Shown here piece after piece: positions 32,800 through 41,947 of a stretch of DNA of 64,000 nt. The position numbers and the translations under genes are program-made. The notes under the pieces are model-generated. The model was given only the letters and a program-made list of their open reading frames with translations, ran no database searches and was not told where the DNA came from. The DNA comes from Nocardioides flavescens (GTDB taxonomy: Bacteria > Actinomycetota > Actinomycetes > Propionibacteriales > Nocardioidaceae): contig NZ_WUEK01000016.1 in the NCBI RefSeq assembly GCF_009823805.1, forward strand, positions 55,875 to 119,874. The letters run 5' to 3'. Position 1 is the stretch's first letter, and every line of letters starts with the position of its first letter.

Positions 32800-34206
32800 A
32801 TGCGGGTGCTGGTGGTCGGGGCGGGCGTCGCGGGGCTGACCGCGGCCCGCGAGCTCACCGCACGTGGGCACGACGTCACGGTGCTCGAGGCGAGCGCGGA
32901 GGTCGGTGGCAAGGTGCGCCGGGTCGAGGTCGGCGGGGTCGTCGTCGACGTCGGCGCGGAGGCGATGCTGCACCGCCGTCCCGAGGGCACGGCACTCGCG
33001 GCCGACCTCGGGCTCGAGGTCGTCCACCCGACCCGGGCGACCTCCAAGGTCTGGACACGCGGGGCGCTGCGGCCGCTGCCGCGCTCGCTCATGGGCGTGC
33101 CGCTCGACCTCGACGAGCTGCGCGCCGCCGGGGTGCTCAGCGACGAGGGCGTCGACCGCGCGACCCACGAGGACCTCACCGCCGCCCACCACCTCGACCA
33201 CGACGTCTCGGTCGGCGACCTGGTCTCGGCCCGACTCGGCGACGAGGTGGTCGACCGCCTCGTCGAGCCGCTGCTCGGCGGGGTCTACGCCGGTCACGCC
33301 CGCCAGCTCTCCGCGCTCGCGACGGTGCCGCAGCTGCTCGCGCTCGCGGCCCGCGGGCCGCTGCTGGCGGCGAGCGTGCCGCGCAGCGACGCGCCGGTGT
33401 TCGCGGGGCTGCCCGGCGGCATGGGGCGGCTCCCCGAGGCGCTGGCCGCCGGTCTCGACGTCCGCACCTCGACGACGGTGCGCAGCCTGGTCCGCACCGC
33501 GACCGGGTTCGCGGTCACCACCGGTCCGACGACGGACGAGCAGCGGATCGAGGCCGACGCCGTGCTGCTGGCGACACCGGCGGCGCCCACGGCGCGGCTC
33601 CTCGCCGAGACGGCCCCGGTGGCGGCCACCGAGCTGGCCGAGGTCGAGACCGCCTCGGTCGTCGTCGTGACGCTCGCCCTCCCGCAGCACGCGGTCGAGG
33701 GGCTGCAGAGCTCATCGGGGTTCCTGGTGCCCCCGGTCGACGGTCGCGCCATCAAGGCCTCGACGTTCTCGTTCGCCAAGTGGGACTGGGCGCGCGAGGC
33801 CGGCGCGGAGGCCGGGCTCGTCCACGTGCGCACCTCGCTCGGTCGCCACGGCGAGGAGGCCACGCTCCAGCGCGACGACTCCGAGCTGGTGACGCTGTCG
33901 CGACGCGACCTGCGCGACGCCGTCGGGCTCGACACCCCGCCCGTCGCCACCCACGTGCAGCGCTGGGGTGGCGGGCTGCCGCAGTACGCCGTCGGCCACC
34001 GTGACCGGGTCGCCCGCATCCGCGCGGCCGTGGCCGAGGTGCCGCGGCTGGCCCTCGCGGGCGCGGCGTACGACGGGGTCGGCATCCCGGCCGTCATCGC
34101 CTCCGCGCACGCGGCGGTCGAGGCGCTTCTCGCGGGGGACGAGACGCCGGACCAGACGCCGGACCAGACGCCGGCGCAGGCGCCGCTGGGTACCACCCAG
34201 GGGTGA
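32800..34206 (+). CDS. hemG: Protoporphyrinogen/coproporphyrinogen III oxidase
   Basis: A 468-residue FAD enzyme of the HemY/CgoX type. The N-terminal VVGAGVAGLTAARELTARGHDVTVLEA is the dinucleotide-binding motif, GLPGGMGRLPEAL the substrate-site loop, and LALAGAAYDGVGIPAVIASA the C-terminal FAD motif. Because hemQ is also encoded in this window, the oxidase most likely works on coproporphyrinogen III (coproporphyrin-dependent route). The ATG at 32800 follows GGGAG and is preferred to the GTG at 32791. The C-terminus carries a short DQTP repeat. It overlaps the next gene by 4 bases. Confidence 0.9.
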   Translation: MRVLVVGAGVAGLTAARELTARGHDVTVLEASAEVGGKVRRVEVGGVVVDVGAEAMLHRRPEGTALAADLGLEVVHPTRATSKVWTRGALRPLPRSLMGVPLDLDELRAAGVLSDEGVDRATHEDLTAAHHLDHDVSVGDLVSARLGDEVVDRLVEPLLGGVYAGHARQLSALATVPQLLALAARGPLLAASVPRSDAPVFAGLPGGMGRLPEALAAGLDVRTSTTVRSLVRTATGFAVTTGPTTDEQRIEADAVLLATPAAPTARLLAETAPVAATELAEVETASVVVVTLALPQHAVEGLQSSSGFLVPPVDGRAIKASTFSFAKWDWAREAGAEAGLVHVRTSLGRHGEEATLQRDDSELVTLSRRDLRDAVGLDTPPVATHVQRWGGGLPQYAVGHRDRVARIRAAVAEVPRLALAGAAYDGVGIPAVIASAHAAVEALLAGDETPDQTPDQTPAQAPLGTTQG

Positions 34207-35411
34207 GTGACAACCCCCAGCCAGAGGTCCAGAAGATCGTCGTCGTCGGTGCCGGACTCGCCGGCGCCAAGACCGTGGAGGCGCTGCGCGAGCAGGGCTT
34301 CGACGGCTCCCTCACCCTCGTCGGTGCCGAGTCCGAGCCGCCCTACGAGCGGCCCCCGCTGTCGAAGGACTACCTCTCCGGCGAGGCGGAGTTCGACGAC
34401 GCCCTGGTGCACCCGCAGGAGTGGTACGCCGAGCACGACGTCGACCTGCGCCTCGGCACCGAGGTCACCGGCCTCGACCGCGAGGCGCGGCAGGTCACGC
34501 TCGCCGACGGCAGCACCCTCGACTACGACGCGCTCGTGCTCGCGACGGGCTCGCAGGCCCGCCACCTCGACGTCGCCGGAGCCGAGCCCCTGACGCTGCG
34601 CACCCGCGAGGACGCCGACCGGATCAGGTCGACCTTCGGTGAGGGGAAGAAGCTCGCCGTCGTCGGCGGTGGCTGGATCGGACTCGAGGTCGCCGCGGCC
34701 GCCCGGGGCGCCGACACCGAGGTCGTGCTCGTCGAGCGCAGCGAGCTGCCGCTGCTCGGCGTCCTGGGTCGCGAGATGGCCGAGGTCTTCGCCGACCTGC
34801 ACCGCGAGCACGGCGTCGACCTGCGCCTCGGCGTCGACGACGTCGACGCGGTGCTCACCGAGGTCGGCCCCGACGCGGTCGTCGTGGGTGTCGGCGTGCA
34901 GCCGCGCGTCGAGCTCGCCGAAGCGGCCGGACTCGACCTCGCCGACGACGGCGGCGTGGCCGTCGACGCCGAGCTGCGCTCCAGCGACCCGGCGATCTGG
35001 GCGGTCGGCGACATCGCCAGCCACGACCACCCCCGGCTCGACGGCCGCATCCGCGTCGAGCACTGGGCCACCGCGCTCAACCAGCCCGCCGCCGCCGCGG
35101 CCTCGATCCTCGGCAGGGGCGAGGCCTACGACCGCCTGCCGTACTTCTACAGCGACCAGTTCGACCTCGGGATGGAGTACGTCGGGCACGCGAGCCCCGA
35201 CGACACCGCTCGCGTCGTCGTGCGCGGCGACCGTGACGGCCGGGAGTTCGTGGCGTTCTGGCTGGACGCCGAGGACCACGTGCTCGCGGCGATGAACGTC
35301 AACGTCTGGGACGTCCAGGACGCCATCCGCCCCCTCATCCTCGAACGCACCGTCGTCGACCCGGTCAAGCTGGCCGACCCCGACACGGCGTACGAGCAGG
35401 TGGGTCGCTGA
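34203..35411 (+). CDS. Ferredoxin-reductase-like FAD/NAD(P) oxidoreductase
   Basis: The 402-residue flavoprotein has two dinucleotide-binding motifs (IVVVGAGLAGAKTVEALREQ and VVGGGWIGLEVAAAARG), the ERPPLSKDYLSGE segment and the AVGDIASHDH FAD loop. It also has the C-terminal reductase domain of the rubredoxin/putidaredoxin-reductase group. Such proteins pass electrons from NAD(P)H to a ferredoxin or cytochrome P450 partner, and none is adjacent. It is translationally coupled to hemG (GTGA), so a role linked to heme synthesis is possible but unproven. Confidence 0.85.
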   Translation: MSDNPQPEVQKIVVVGAGLAGAKTVEALREQGFDGSLTLVGAESEPPYERPPLSKDYLSGEAEFDDALVHPQEWYAEHDVDLRLGTEVTGLDREARQVTLADGSTLDYDALVLATGSQARHLDVAGAEPLTLRTREDADRIRSTFGEGKKLAVVGGGWIGLEVAAAARGADTEVVLVERSELPLLGVLGREMAEVFADLHREHGVDLRLGVDDVDAVLTEVGPDAVVVGVGVQPRVELAEAAGLDLADDGGVAVDAELRSSDPAIWAVGDIASHDHPRLDGRIRVEHWATALNQPAAAAASILGRGEAYDRLPYFYSDQFDLGMEYVGHASPDDTARVVVRGDRDGREFVAFWLDAEDHVLAAMNVNVWDVQDAIRPLILERTVVDPVKLADPDTAYEQVGR

Positions 35412-35416
35412 CGTCG

Positions 35417-35452
35417 GGCCGGTCGTCCCTGGCTCCAGGGACGACCGGCCCA
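35417..35452 (+). terminator. Strong hairpin terminator after the hemG operon
   Basis: Two exact 17-base arms (35417-35433 and 35436-35452) around a 2-base centre, beginning six bases after the stop codon. Very stable GC-rich stem and no T tract. Confidence 0.75.
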
Positions 35453-35484
35453 CCACGCTGGGCTCGTCCGACCCCCGTCCCGAG

Positions 35485-35664
35485 ATGAGTCCCATGGCCG
35501 CCCCTCAGCCCGACCCCGCAGACGCACCCAGCATCGTCACGAGCAACCCCGTGCGCTCCGACGCGCAGGCGTCGCCGGCACCGGGGCCCGGGTCGAAGGC
35601 CGAGTGGTTTCGAGACAGGACTTCGTCCTTCCTCAACCACCGGTGGTCGAGGAAGTCGCGCTAG
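35485..35664 (+). pseudogene. Short ORF whose 3' part runs into the palindromic repeat
   Basis: ATG at 35485 opens 59 codons. The first ~39 encode a Pro/Ala-rich segment and the rest is read straight through the dispersed repeat until a TAG. There is no clear ribosome site. It may be the 5' stub of a gene truncated by repeat insertion, or may not be a gene. The remaining bases up to 35791 contain only the repeat cluster and about 70 bases without a feature. Confidence 0.25.
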
Positions 35665-35723
35665 CGACTGTGCCAACTGCCGGTGGTTGAGGAAGTCGCG
35701 CTGACGACTGTCCCGAAGCCACC
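35604..35723. repeat. Dispersed modular palindromic repeat, cluster 2 (three units)
   Basis: Units begin at 35604, about 35641 and about 35680. They share the flanks of clusters 1 and 3, but the cores are AGGAC-TTC-GTCCT, AGTCGC-GCTA-GCGACT and AGTCGC-GCTG-ACGACT. The last two units have degraded right flanks. The cluster lies just before the tandem kinase operon. Confidence 0.85.
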
Positions 35724-35791
35724 CCCACGGCCCTGTCCTGGCTCGGCTGCCTCCGAGTCCCTGTCGGTGGGGACACCGCTGGGCTCACAAT

Positions 35792-37819
35792 GTGCCGGTG
35801 CTGCCCGTGCCGTCCCGCGTGCCCTGGCTGCCGGTGCTCGCCGCGCTGGCCCTGGTCCCGGCGGTGGTCCTGGAGCTCGCGGCCCCGGCCGCCGCGGCGG
35901 GACGCGACCTCGCGCCGGGACCGGTCTGGGCGCACGTGCTGCTCACCGTTGCCACGGCCGTGCTGGCCGACGCTCTGCGTCGCACCGACCGCCGCCGGGG
36001 GGCGCGGCTGCTCGCCCTCGTCGCCGCCACCGGCGTCGTGGCGGCCACGACCCGCGCGGGGGTCCACGCCTGGGTGGTCGACCTGCCGTCGTCGCTCACC
36101 CCCGGGCTGAGCGCCCTGCTGTGGGCGGCCAAGGCCACCACGCTGGTGCCGTTCCTGGCCGTGGCCTACCTGCTGGTGCTCTTCCCCGACGGTCGGCCCG
36201 TCACCGGCCGGTGGGGAAGGCTCGGCGTGGCGGCGCTCGTGGCCTCGTCGGTGTCGTTCCTGTGCCAGGTGCTGGGCCCGACGACCGTGGCGGTGCAGCC
36301 GGTGGCCGGTGACCCGGCGGGTGGGGTGCTGCGCGGCGACCACGTCCTGACGACGCCGGCCCTCGACGCGCTCGTCGGGCCGATCGCCCCACCGGTCGCC
36401 GTCGTCACCGTGGCGTCGTTCGTGCTGCTCCTGCTGCCGCAGGCCGTGGTCCGCTACGCCCGCGCCGGGCTCGCCGAACGCGAGGCGCACGCCTGGGTGC
36501 TCTGGGCCGTGGCGGTGACCGCGCTGGTCGCGATCGCCGACGCGGTGCTGCACGGGGGTGTCGTGAGCCCCTCCCTGACCCTCGTGTGGTCCGTGCTGAT
36601 CCTCCTGGCCATGGCCACGGCCCTGACGCCGCAGTCACGCGTCTCCGGCTCGACGCTGCTGAGCCGGACCCTGGTGTACGGCGGGGTCGGCGTGGTCGTC
36701 CTGGTGCTCGACCTGGCCGTGCTCAGCGTGCTCACCGAGGTGCTCCAGGACCGGCTCGGCGGCCTGGGGGAGCGTGACGTCGTGCTGGTCGTCCTCCTGC
36801 TCTCGGCCCTGCTCTACAACCCCCTGCGCAGCGCCATCTCCGACCGCGTGCACCGACTCGTCCTGGGCGAGCGCGACGACCCCTACGACGTGGTCGCCGG
36901 CCTCGCCGCCTCGCTCGAGGGTGCCGAAGGCGCCCAGCAGCTCGACGCGGTGGCCCGGGTGGTCGCGCAGGCCTTCGGCATCGGCTACGTCGCGGTCCAG
37001 GTCGACCGCGGGGAGGGTGAGACCGGCACCGGCAGCTGGGGCCACCGACCGGTCGAGGTCCGCCGCCTGCCCATCACCTACCGCGACGAGCAGGTCGGCC
37101 ACCTCGTGCTGCCGCTGCGCGGGGTCCGCGCCCGGCTGAGCCCCCGCGACCAGCGCCTGCTCGGCGACCTCGTGCGCCAGGCGGCCGTCGCCGCCCGCAC
37201 CGGACGCCTCGCCGAGGAGCTGCAGGTCAACCGCCAGCGCCTCGTCGTCGCACGCGAGGAGGAGCGGCGCCGGATCCGCCACGACCTCCACGAGGACCTC
37301 GGCCCCACTCTCGGCGGACTCGTGCACCAGGTCGAGGCCGCCCGGCTGCTCGTGCGCGAGCACCCGGAGGAGGCCAAGGAGACCATCGCGCGCACCAGCC
37401 GACACCTGCGCGACGTCGTCGCCGACGTGCGCCGCGTGGTGCACGACCTGCGCCCGCCCGCGCTCGACGACCGCGGCCTGGTCGGCGCCCTGCGTCAGCA
37501 GGCCGAGCTGGCGAGCGGTGACACCGTCGAGGTCTCGGTCGAGGGCGAGCGCATCGACGACCTGCCCGCCGCGGTCGAGGTCGCGGCCTTCCGCATCGTG
37601 AGCGAGGCCCTCGTCGGCGTGCTCGGAGCCGGAGCCCGGCGCTGCGTCGTACGCCTCCACCGCGCGGAGCGCGAGCTCGTCGTCGAGCTCGACGCCGACG
37701 TGGCACCCGAGGTCGGGCCGATGCACGCCCGGGCCCTCGAGCTCGGGGGCCGGGCGGAGGCGACGGTGCCGGCCGGCAGCGGGGTGCGGGTGCGGCTGCC
37801 CGTCCGGGAGGCGTCGTGA
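35792..37819 (+). CDS. NarL-type sensor kinase homologue with degenerate ATPase domain
   Basis: A 675-residue membrane protein: about eight hydrophobic segments in the first ~290 residues with a conserved VLFPDGRPVTGRW loop, a GAF-like region (~370-440), a HisKA_3 dimerisation domain with His500 (RRIRHDLHEDLGP) and a C-terminal ATPase-like domain. The ATPase domain has lost its key residues. The N-box Asn is Gly609 (EALVGVL where the paralogue has EALTNVA), and the DDGxG and GLLSLRERA boxes of the paralogue are absent. It probably cannot bind ATP normally. It overlaps the intact paralogue by 4 bases. Confidence 0.75.
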   Translation: MPVLPVPSRVPWLPVLAALALVPAVVLELAAPAAAAGRDLAPGPVWAHVLLTVATAVLADALRRTDRRRGARLLALVAATGVVAATTRAGVHAWVVDLPSSLTPGLSALLWAAKATTLVPFLAVAYLLVLFPDGRPVTGRWGRLGVAALVASSVSFLCQVLGPTTVAVQPVAGDPAGGVLRGDHVLTTPALDALVGPIAPPVAVVTVASFVLLLLPQAVVRYARAGLAEREAHAWVLWAVAVTALVAIADAVLHGGVVSPSLTLVWSVLILLAMATALTPQSRVSGSTLLSRTLVYGGVGVVVLVLDLAVLSVLTEVLQDRLGGLGERDVVLVVLLLSALLYNPLRSAISDRVHRLVLGERDDPYDVVAGLAASLEGAEGAQQLDAVARVVAQAFGIGYVAVQVDRGEGETGTGSWGHRPVEVRRLPITYRDEQVGHLVLPLRGVRARLSPRDQRLLGDLVRQAAVAARTGRLAEELQVNRQRLVVAREEERRRIRHDLHEDLGPTLGGLVHQVEAARLLVREHPEEAKETIARTSRHLRDVVADVRRVVHDLRPPALDDRGLVGALRQQAELASGDTVEVSVEGERIDDLPAAVEVAAFRIVSEALVGVLGAGARRCVVRLHRAERELVVELDADVAPEVGPMHARALELGGRAEATVPAGSGVRVRLPVREAS

Positions 37820-40029
37820 GCACCGACGTCCACACCGGCACCGAGCCCGCCGTCGGGCCCGCCGTCGAGCCCGCCCTCGAGCCCCTCGTCGAGCCCGTCG
37901 TGCTCGTGCGTCGCCTGCCGGCGGCGCTGCCCGTGCTGCTCGCCCTGGTGACCTCCGGCGTGGCGGTCGGGCTCGACGTCGCGGCGCCCGCCGCGTCGTG
38001 GGGCCGCGAGCTCGCCCCCGGCTCGGTGTGGGTCCACGGCGTCATGGCCGTGTGCTTCGCCCTCCTCTGCTCGGTGCTCCTGGCCGGTCGGCGGTGGGGC
38101 TGGGCCGCCGTGGCCGGGGGGTTCGCGGTGTCGGCGCTCACCGCCGGCCTGCTGCGCGGCTGGGTCCACCTGAGCCTGACCGCTCCCGTGGAGCCGTCGA
38201 GCGCGAACGGAGGCCTCGAGGCGCTGCTGTGGGTCCTCAAGATCAGCAACCTGCTGCCCCTGACCTTCGTCTGCGTCGCGGTCGTGCTGTTCCCGACCGG
38301 CCGGCTGCCCGAGGGCCGCTGGCGCCGGGTCACGCTCGCGTCGTACGCCGTCACGCTGCCGGGCATCGTCGTCACGGCGCTCGGGCCCACCACGCTGGGT
38401 CTCAGCCCCGAGCCGGGCAGCGCCGCCGACCCCTCCGTGCTCGTCGCCCCCCACGTGCTGAGCGCGCCCTTCCTCGGTCCCTGGATCGACACGGTGGCGG
38501 CGCTGATCGTGCCGTTGTCCTTCGCCGCGCTCGTAGTGGGTCAGCTGAGCGTGCCGCTGCTGCGGATCCGCGAGAGCGCCGGGGTCGAGCGCGAACGGCT
38601 CTACTGGCTGCTGTGGGCCGCGGTCGCGATCGCGCTCACCTCGACCGTCGACATCATCGTGCGCGAGGGCACGCTCGACGGCTGGCTGGTCGGCCTGGGG
38701 TGCGCCGTCATGGCGGCGGCGATGGCCGTCGCCCTGGTCGACCAGCACACCGTCTCCGGGGAGGCGGTGCTGGCGCACACGGTCGTCTACGGCGGCCTCG
38801 GGGTGCTGGTGCTCGGGCTCGACCTGGCCTTCCTGTCGGCGCTGAGCAGCGTCCTGGGTGACTCGCTCGCGCAGCGCGACGTCGTGCTGGTCGTCCTCGT
38901 CTGCTCCGCGGTGTTCTACGGGCCGCTGCGGGCGGGGCTCTGGCGGGTCGCCCGCCGCTGGCTGCTGGGCCAGCGCGACGACCCCTACGACGTGGTCGCC
39001 GGGCTCGCCGCCGGGCTCGAGCGGGCCGAGGAGGGCCCCGAGCAGCTCAGCGCCGTCGCGCGCGCGGTCGCCCAGGCCTTCGGGGTGTCGTTCGTGGCCG
39101 TCGAGGTCGACCGCGCCGCGGGCGCGCGCCTCGCGGCCACGCTCGGCACCCGTCCGCGCGAGACCCGGGCCCTGCCCATCAGCTACCGCGGCACGACGGT
39201 GGGGCGTCTCGTCCTGCCCGCGCGCGGCCTGCGCACCCAGCTCGACCGGCGCGACGAGCGGCTGCTCGGTGACCTGGTGCGCCAGGCCGCCGCGGCCGCG
39301 CGCACCAGCCAGCTCGCGGACGAGCTGCAGAGCAACCGCGAGGAGCTCGTCCTGGCCCGCGAGGAGGAGCGCCGGCGGATCCGTCGCGACCTCCACGACG
39401 GCCTCGGCCCGTCGCTGGGCGGGGCGGTGTTCTTGCTCGACTCCGCGCGGCTGCTCGTCGACCGGGATCCGGACGCCGCCGAGGCCCAGCTCGACGCGAC
39501 CGAGTCCCACCTGCGCGGCGTGATGGACGACGTACGCCGCCTCGTCAGCGACCTGCGACCCCCGGCGCTGGACGCCCTCGGGCTCGTCGGCGCGCTGCGC
39601 CAGCAGGGCGAGCTCGTGCCCGGCGTCGAGGTGCACCTGGAGGCCGCCGACCCCGCACCGCTCGCCGCGCTGCCGGCGGCCGTGGAGGTCGCGGCCTACC
39701 GCATCGTCGGCGAGGCCCTGACCAACGTCGCCCGCCACGCGGCCGCGACCCGCTGCGCGATCCGGCTCGAGGTCGCGACCGACGCCGCGGGGGTCGCCGC
39801 CCTGCTCGTCGAGGTCGCCGACGACGGCCTCGGCATCCCCCTCGAGCGCCAGGCCGGCGTCGGCCTGCTGTCGCTGCGCGAGCGCGCCGACGAGCTCGGC
39901 GGACGCACCGAGATCACCTGTCCCGCCGAGGGCGGCACCGTCGTCCGCGCCTGGCTGCCGATCCCGGCCCTGACGGCCGCACCCACCACCGCTACCGCTG
40001 CCCCACCCCTCGAGGAGCTGGTCTCGTGA
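37816..40029 (+). CDS. NarL-type sensor histidine kinase (intact paralogue)
   Basis: At 737 residues it has the same plan as the preceding protein: membrane sensor with the VLFPTGRLPEGRW loop, GAF-like domain, HisKA_3 with His527 in RRIRRDLHDGLGP, and a complete HATPase domain. The ATPase has Asn637 in EALTNVARHA, D669-D670-G671-x-G, and GVGLLSLRERADELGG. It is therefore the competent kinase of the operon. GTG start overlaps the upstream stop, and its stop overlaps the regulator GTG. A Glu/Pro-rich N-terminal tail precedes the first membrane segment. Confidence 0.88.
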   Translation: MSTDVHTGTEPAVGPAVEPALEPLVEPVVLVRRLPAALPVLLALVTSGVAVGLDVAAPAASWGRELAPGSVWVHGVMAVCFALLCSVLLAGRRWGWAAVAGGFAVSALTAGLLRGWVHLSLTAPVEPSSANGGLEALLWVLKISNLLPLTFVCVAVVLFPTGRLPEGRWRRVTLASYAVTLPGIVVTALGPTTLGLSPEPGSAADPSVLVAPHVLSAPFLGPWIDTVAALIVPLSFAALVVGQLSVPLLRIRESAGVERERLYWLLWAAVAIALTSTVDIIVREGTLDGWLVGLGCAVMAAAMAVALVDQHTVSGEAVLAHTVVYGGLGVLVLGLDLAFLSALSSVLGDSLAQRDVVLVVLVCSAVFYGPLRAGLWRVARRWLLGQRDDPYDVVAGLAAGLERAEEGPEQLSAVARAVAQAFGVSFVAVEVDRAAGARLAATLGTRPRETRALPISYRGTTVGRLVLPARGLRTQLDRRDERLLGDLVRQAAAAARTSQLADELQSNREELVLAREEERRRIRRDLHDGLGPSLGGAVFLLDSARLLVDRDPDAAEAQLDATESHLRGVMDDVRRLVSDLRPPALDALGLVGALRQQGELVPGVEVHLEAADPAPLAALPAAVEVAAYRIVGEALTNVARHAAATRCAIRLEVATDAAGVAALLVEVADDGLGIPLERQAGVGLLSLRERADELGGRTEITCPAEGGTVVRAWLPIPALTAAPTTATAAPPLEELVS

Positions 40030-40685
40030 CCCCCATCCGCGTCGTCGTGGTCGACGACCACCAGATCGTCCGCGACGGACTCGTCGCCCTGCTCGCCGCG
40101 CTGGACGGCGTGGAGGTCGTCGGCACCGCCGCCGACGGCCGCGACGCCCTGCACGTCGTCGAGGAGGCGCACCCCGACGTCGTCGTGATGGACATCCAGA
40201 TGCCCGAGCTCGACGGCATCGAGGCGACCCGGTTCGTCACCGACAAGCACGACGACATCCGGGTCGTGATGCTCACGATGAACGAGGACGACGACACCGT
40301 CCTCTCCGCGATGCGCGCCGGCGCCTCTGGCTACCTCCTCAAGGGCTCGGGGGCCGACGAGGTGCACAACGCCATCCGCGCGGCCGCGGGCGGCGGGATG
40401 GTCTTCGGCGCGTCGCTGGCCTCCAAGGTCGCGACCTACTTCGCCTCGCTCACCGCCCCCAGCCAGGCGCCGGCCGAGCCCTTCCCCGACCTGTCCGAGC
40501 GCGAGCGCACCGTGCTGCACATGCTCGCCGCCGGTCGCTCCAACGACTCGATCGCGGGCGAGCTGTTCGTCTCCAACAAGACCGTGCGCAACGCCGTCTC
40601 GGCGATCTACGCCAAGCTCCACGCCGCCGGTCGCGCCGAGGCGATCGTCAAGGCGCGTGAGGCGGGTTACGGCCGCACGAACTGA
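40026..40685 (+). CDS. NarL/LuxR-type response regulator
   Basis: A 219-residue regulator. The receiver domain has D10/D11, phospho-accepting D56 (VVMDIQMPELDG) and a Thr/Lys switch (LLKGS). The C-terminal LuxR helix-turn-helix reads LSERERTVLHMLAAGRSNDSIAGELFVSNKTVRNAVSAIYAKL. It is the partner of the intact kinase, with which it overlaps by 4 bases. Targets are unknown; the membrane and lipoprotein genes directly downstream are candidates. Confidence 0.9.
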   Translation: MTPIRVVVVDDHQIVRDGLVALLAALDGVEVVGTAADGRDALHVVEEAHPDVVVMDIQMPELDGIEATRFVTDKHDDIRVVMLTMNEDDDTVLSAMRAGASGYLLKGSGADEVHNAIRAAAGGGMVFGASLASKVATYFASLTAPSQAPAEPFPDLSERERTVLHMLAAGRSNDSIAGELFVSNKTVRNAVSAIYAKLHAAGRAEAIVKAREAGYGRTN

Positions 40686-40718
40686 CGTCACTCGCACCCC
40701 CTCTGGGACAGTGGAGGG

Positions 40719-41420
40719 GTGACCGAGCCGCTGCCCGCCCTGCGCGCAGACGCGGTCGTCCGCGCCCTGCGCGGTGCGGTGACGGGCTCGGTGGCCTGGA
40801 CGCTCGGGCTCCTCGCCCACGTCGCCGCGGGCGGGCTGCTGCCCGGCCCCGGCTGGCTCGTCGCCACGCTCCTGGCCGCCTGCGGGGTCGGGGCTGCCGC
40901 CCTCGGCGCCCCCGCCCGGCTGCCCGGGCTCGTCGCGCTCGTCGCGGGCGGGCAGTTCGCTGTGCACCTCGTGCTGACCGCGCTCGCCGGGCACGGCCCC
41001 CACCCCGTCGCGCGCCCCGTGTCGCCGGCGACCCTCGTGCCGTCGTACGACGGACCGCGGCGGGGCTCGCTCTACGACCTCACCACCGGCGCGGGCACCG
41101 AACGGCTCGCGGCCGGCCCCCCGCACTGGGTTCAGCACGTGGTCGACGACATCAGCGGTCCGCACGCCCTCATGGCGCTGGCCCACCTCGTCGCCGCCTC
41201 CGCGGTCGCCGCGTGGCTCGCCGTCGGGGAGTCGGCGCTGTGGGTGCTCGTCTGCCTGCTGGCCGTCGGCGTGCTCGCGCTCGTCCGGCTCGCGGTGCCG
41301 GTCGCGGCACCGTCTCGCTCTCTGCTGCCGGCCTCCGCGCTCACGCGCCTGGCCCGGCCCCTGCCGCCACCCCTGCTCGGTGCGCTGGCGCGGCGTGGTC
41401 CGCCGCGGGTCCTCGCCTGA
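40719..41420 (+). CDS. Multi-pass membrane protein of unknown function
   Basis: A 233-residue protein with about five hydrophobic segments and a central loop rich in His and Pro (HGPHPVARPV, later PPHWVQHVVDDISGPHA). I do not recognise a family with certainty. His-rich membrane proteins beside cupredoxin-like lipoproteins often belong to metal handling, so a copper-related role is a guess from context. It starts 33 bases after the response regulator gene. Confidence 0.5.
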   Translation: MTEPLPALRADAVVRALRGAVTGSVAWTLGLLAHVAAGGLLPGPGWLVATLLAACGVGAAALGAPARLPGLVALVAGGQFAVHLVLTALAGHGPHPVARPVSPATLVPSYDGPRRGSLYDLTTGAGTERLAAGPPHWVQHVVDDISGPHALMALAHLVAASAVAAWLAVGESALWVLVCLLAVGVLALVRLAVPVAAPSRSLLPASALTRLARPLPPPLLGALARRGPPRVLA

Positions 41421-41458
41421 CCCGCCGACCACACCCGACAGACCTCAGGAGCACCACC

Positions 41459-41947
41459 ATGCGCACCATCCGACGTACGAGCCTGCCCACCCTCGCCCTC
41501 GCCGCGACGCTCGCCCTCGCCGGCTGCGGCAGCGACGACACCGCGACCGCCGACCAGACGACCGCCTCCGCCACGCCGACCGCAGCGAGCGAGACCCCGA
41601 CCGAGACACCCAGCGAGACCCCCACCGAGACACCCACCGGGACGCCGACGGAGACCCCCACCGAGACCGAGCCCGCCCAGCCCGCCGCCGACCTCGTGGT
41701 GACGGTCCAGGGAGACGACGTCACCCCCAACGCCCAGGAGCTCACCGTCCAGGCCGGCGAGCCGCTCACCATCGAGTTCACCTCCGACCGCGCGGGTGAG
41801 CTGCACGTGCACGCCAAGCCCGAGCAGTACGTCGAGTTCGGCGAGGGCACGACGACCGCCGAGCTGACGATCGACGTCCCGGGCTCGGTCGAGATCGAGG
41901 AGCACGAGACCGGCGCGGTCGTCGCGCTGCTCGAAGTCCAGCCGTGA
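41459..41947 (+). CDS. Lipoprotein with cupredoxin-like domain
   Basis: The 162-residue lipoprotein has lipobox ALAGC, a Thr/Pro/Glu repeat linker (TETP/SETP units, about residues 45-75) and a C-terminal beta-sandwich domain. The domain opens LVVTVQGDDVTPNAQELTVQAGEPL, has GELHVHAKPEQ in the middle and ends in PGSVEIEEHETG. The pattern resembles cupredoxin-like domains, but a complete copper site (two His, Cys, Met) is not evident. AGGAG lies seven bases before the ATG, and its stop overlaps the next gene by 4 bases. Confidence 0.65.
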   Translation: MRTIRRTSLPTLALAATLALAGCGSDDTATADQTTASATPTAASETPTETPSETPTETPTGTPTETPTETEPAQPAADLVVTVQGDDVTPNAQELTVQAGEPLTIEFTSDRAGELHVHAKPEQYVEFGEGTTTAELTIDVPGSVEIEEHETGAVVALLEVQP

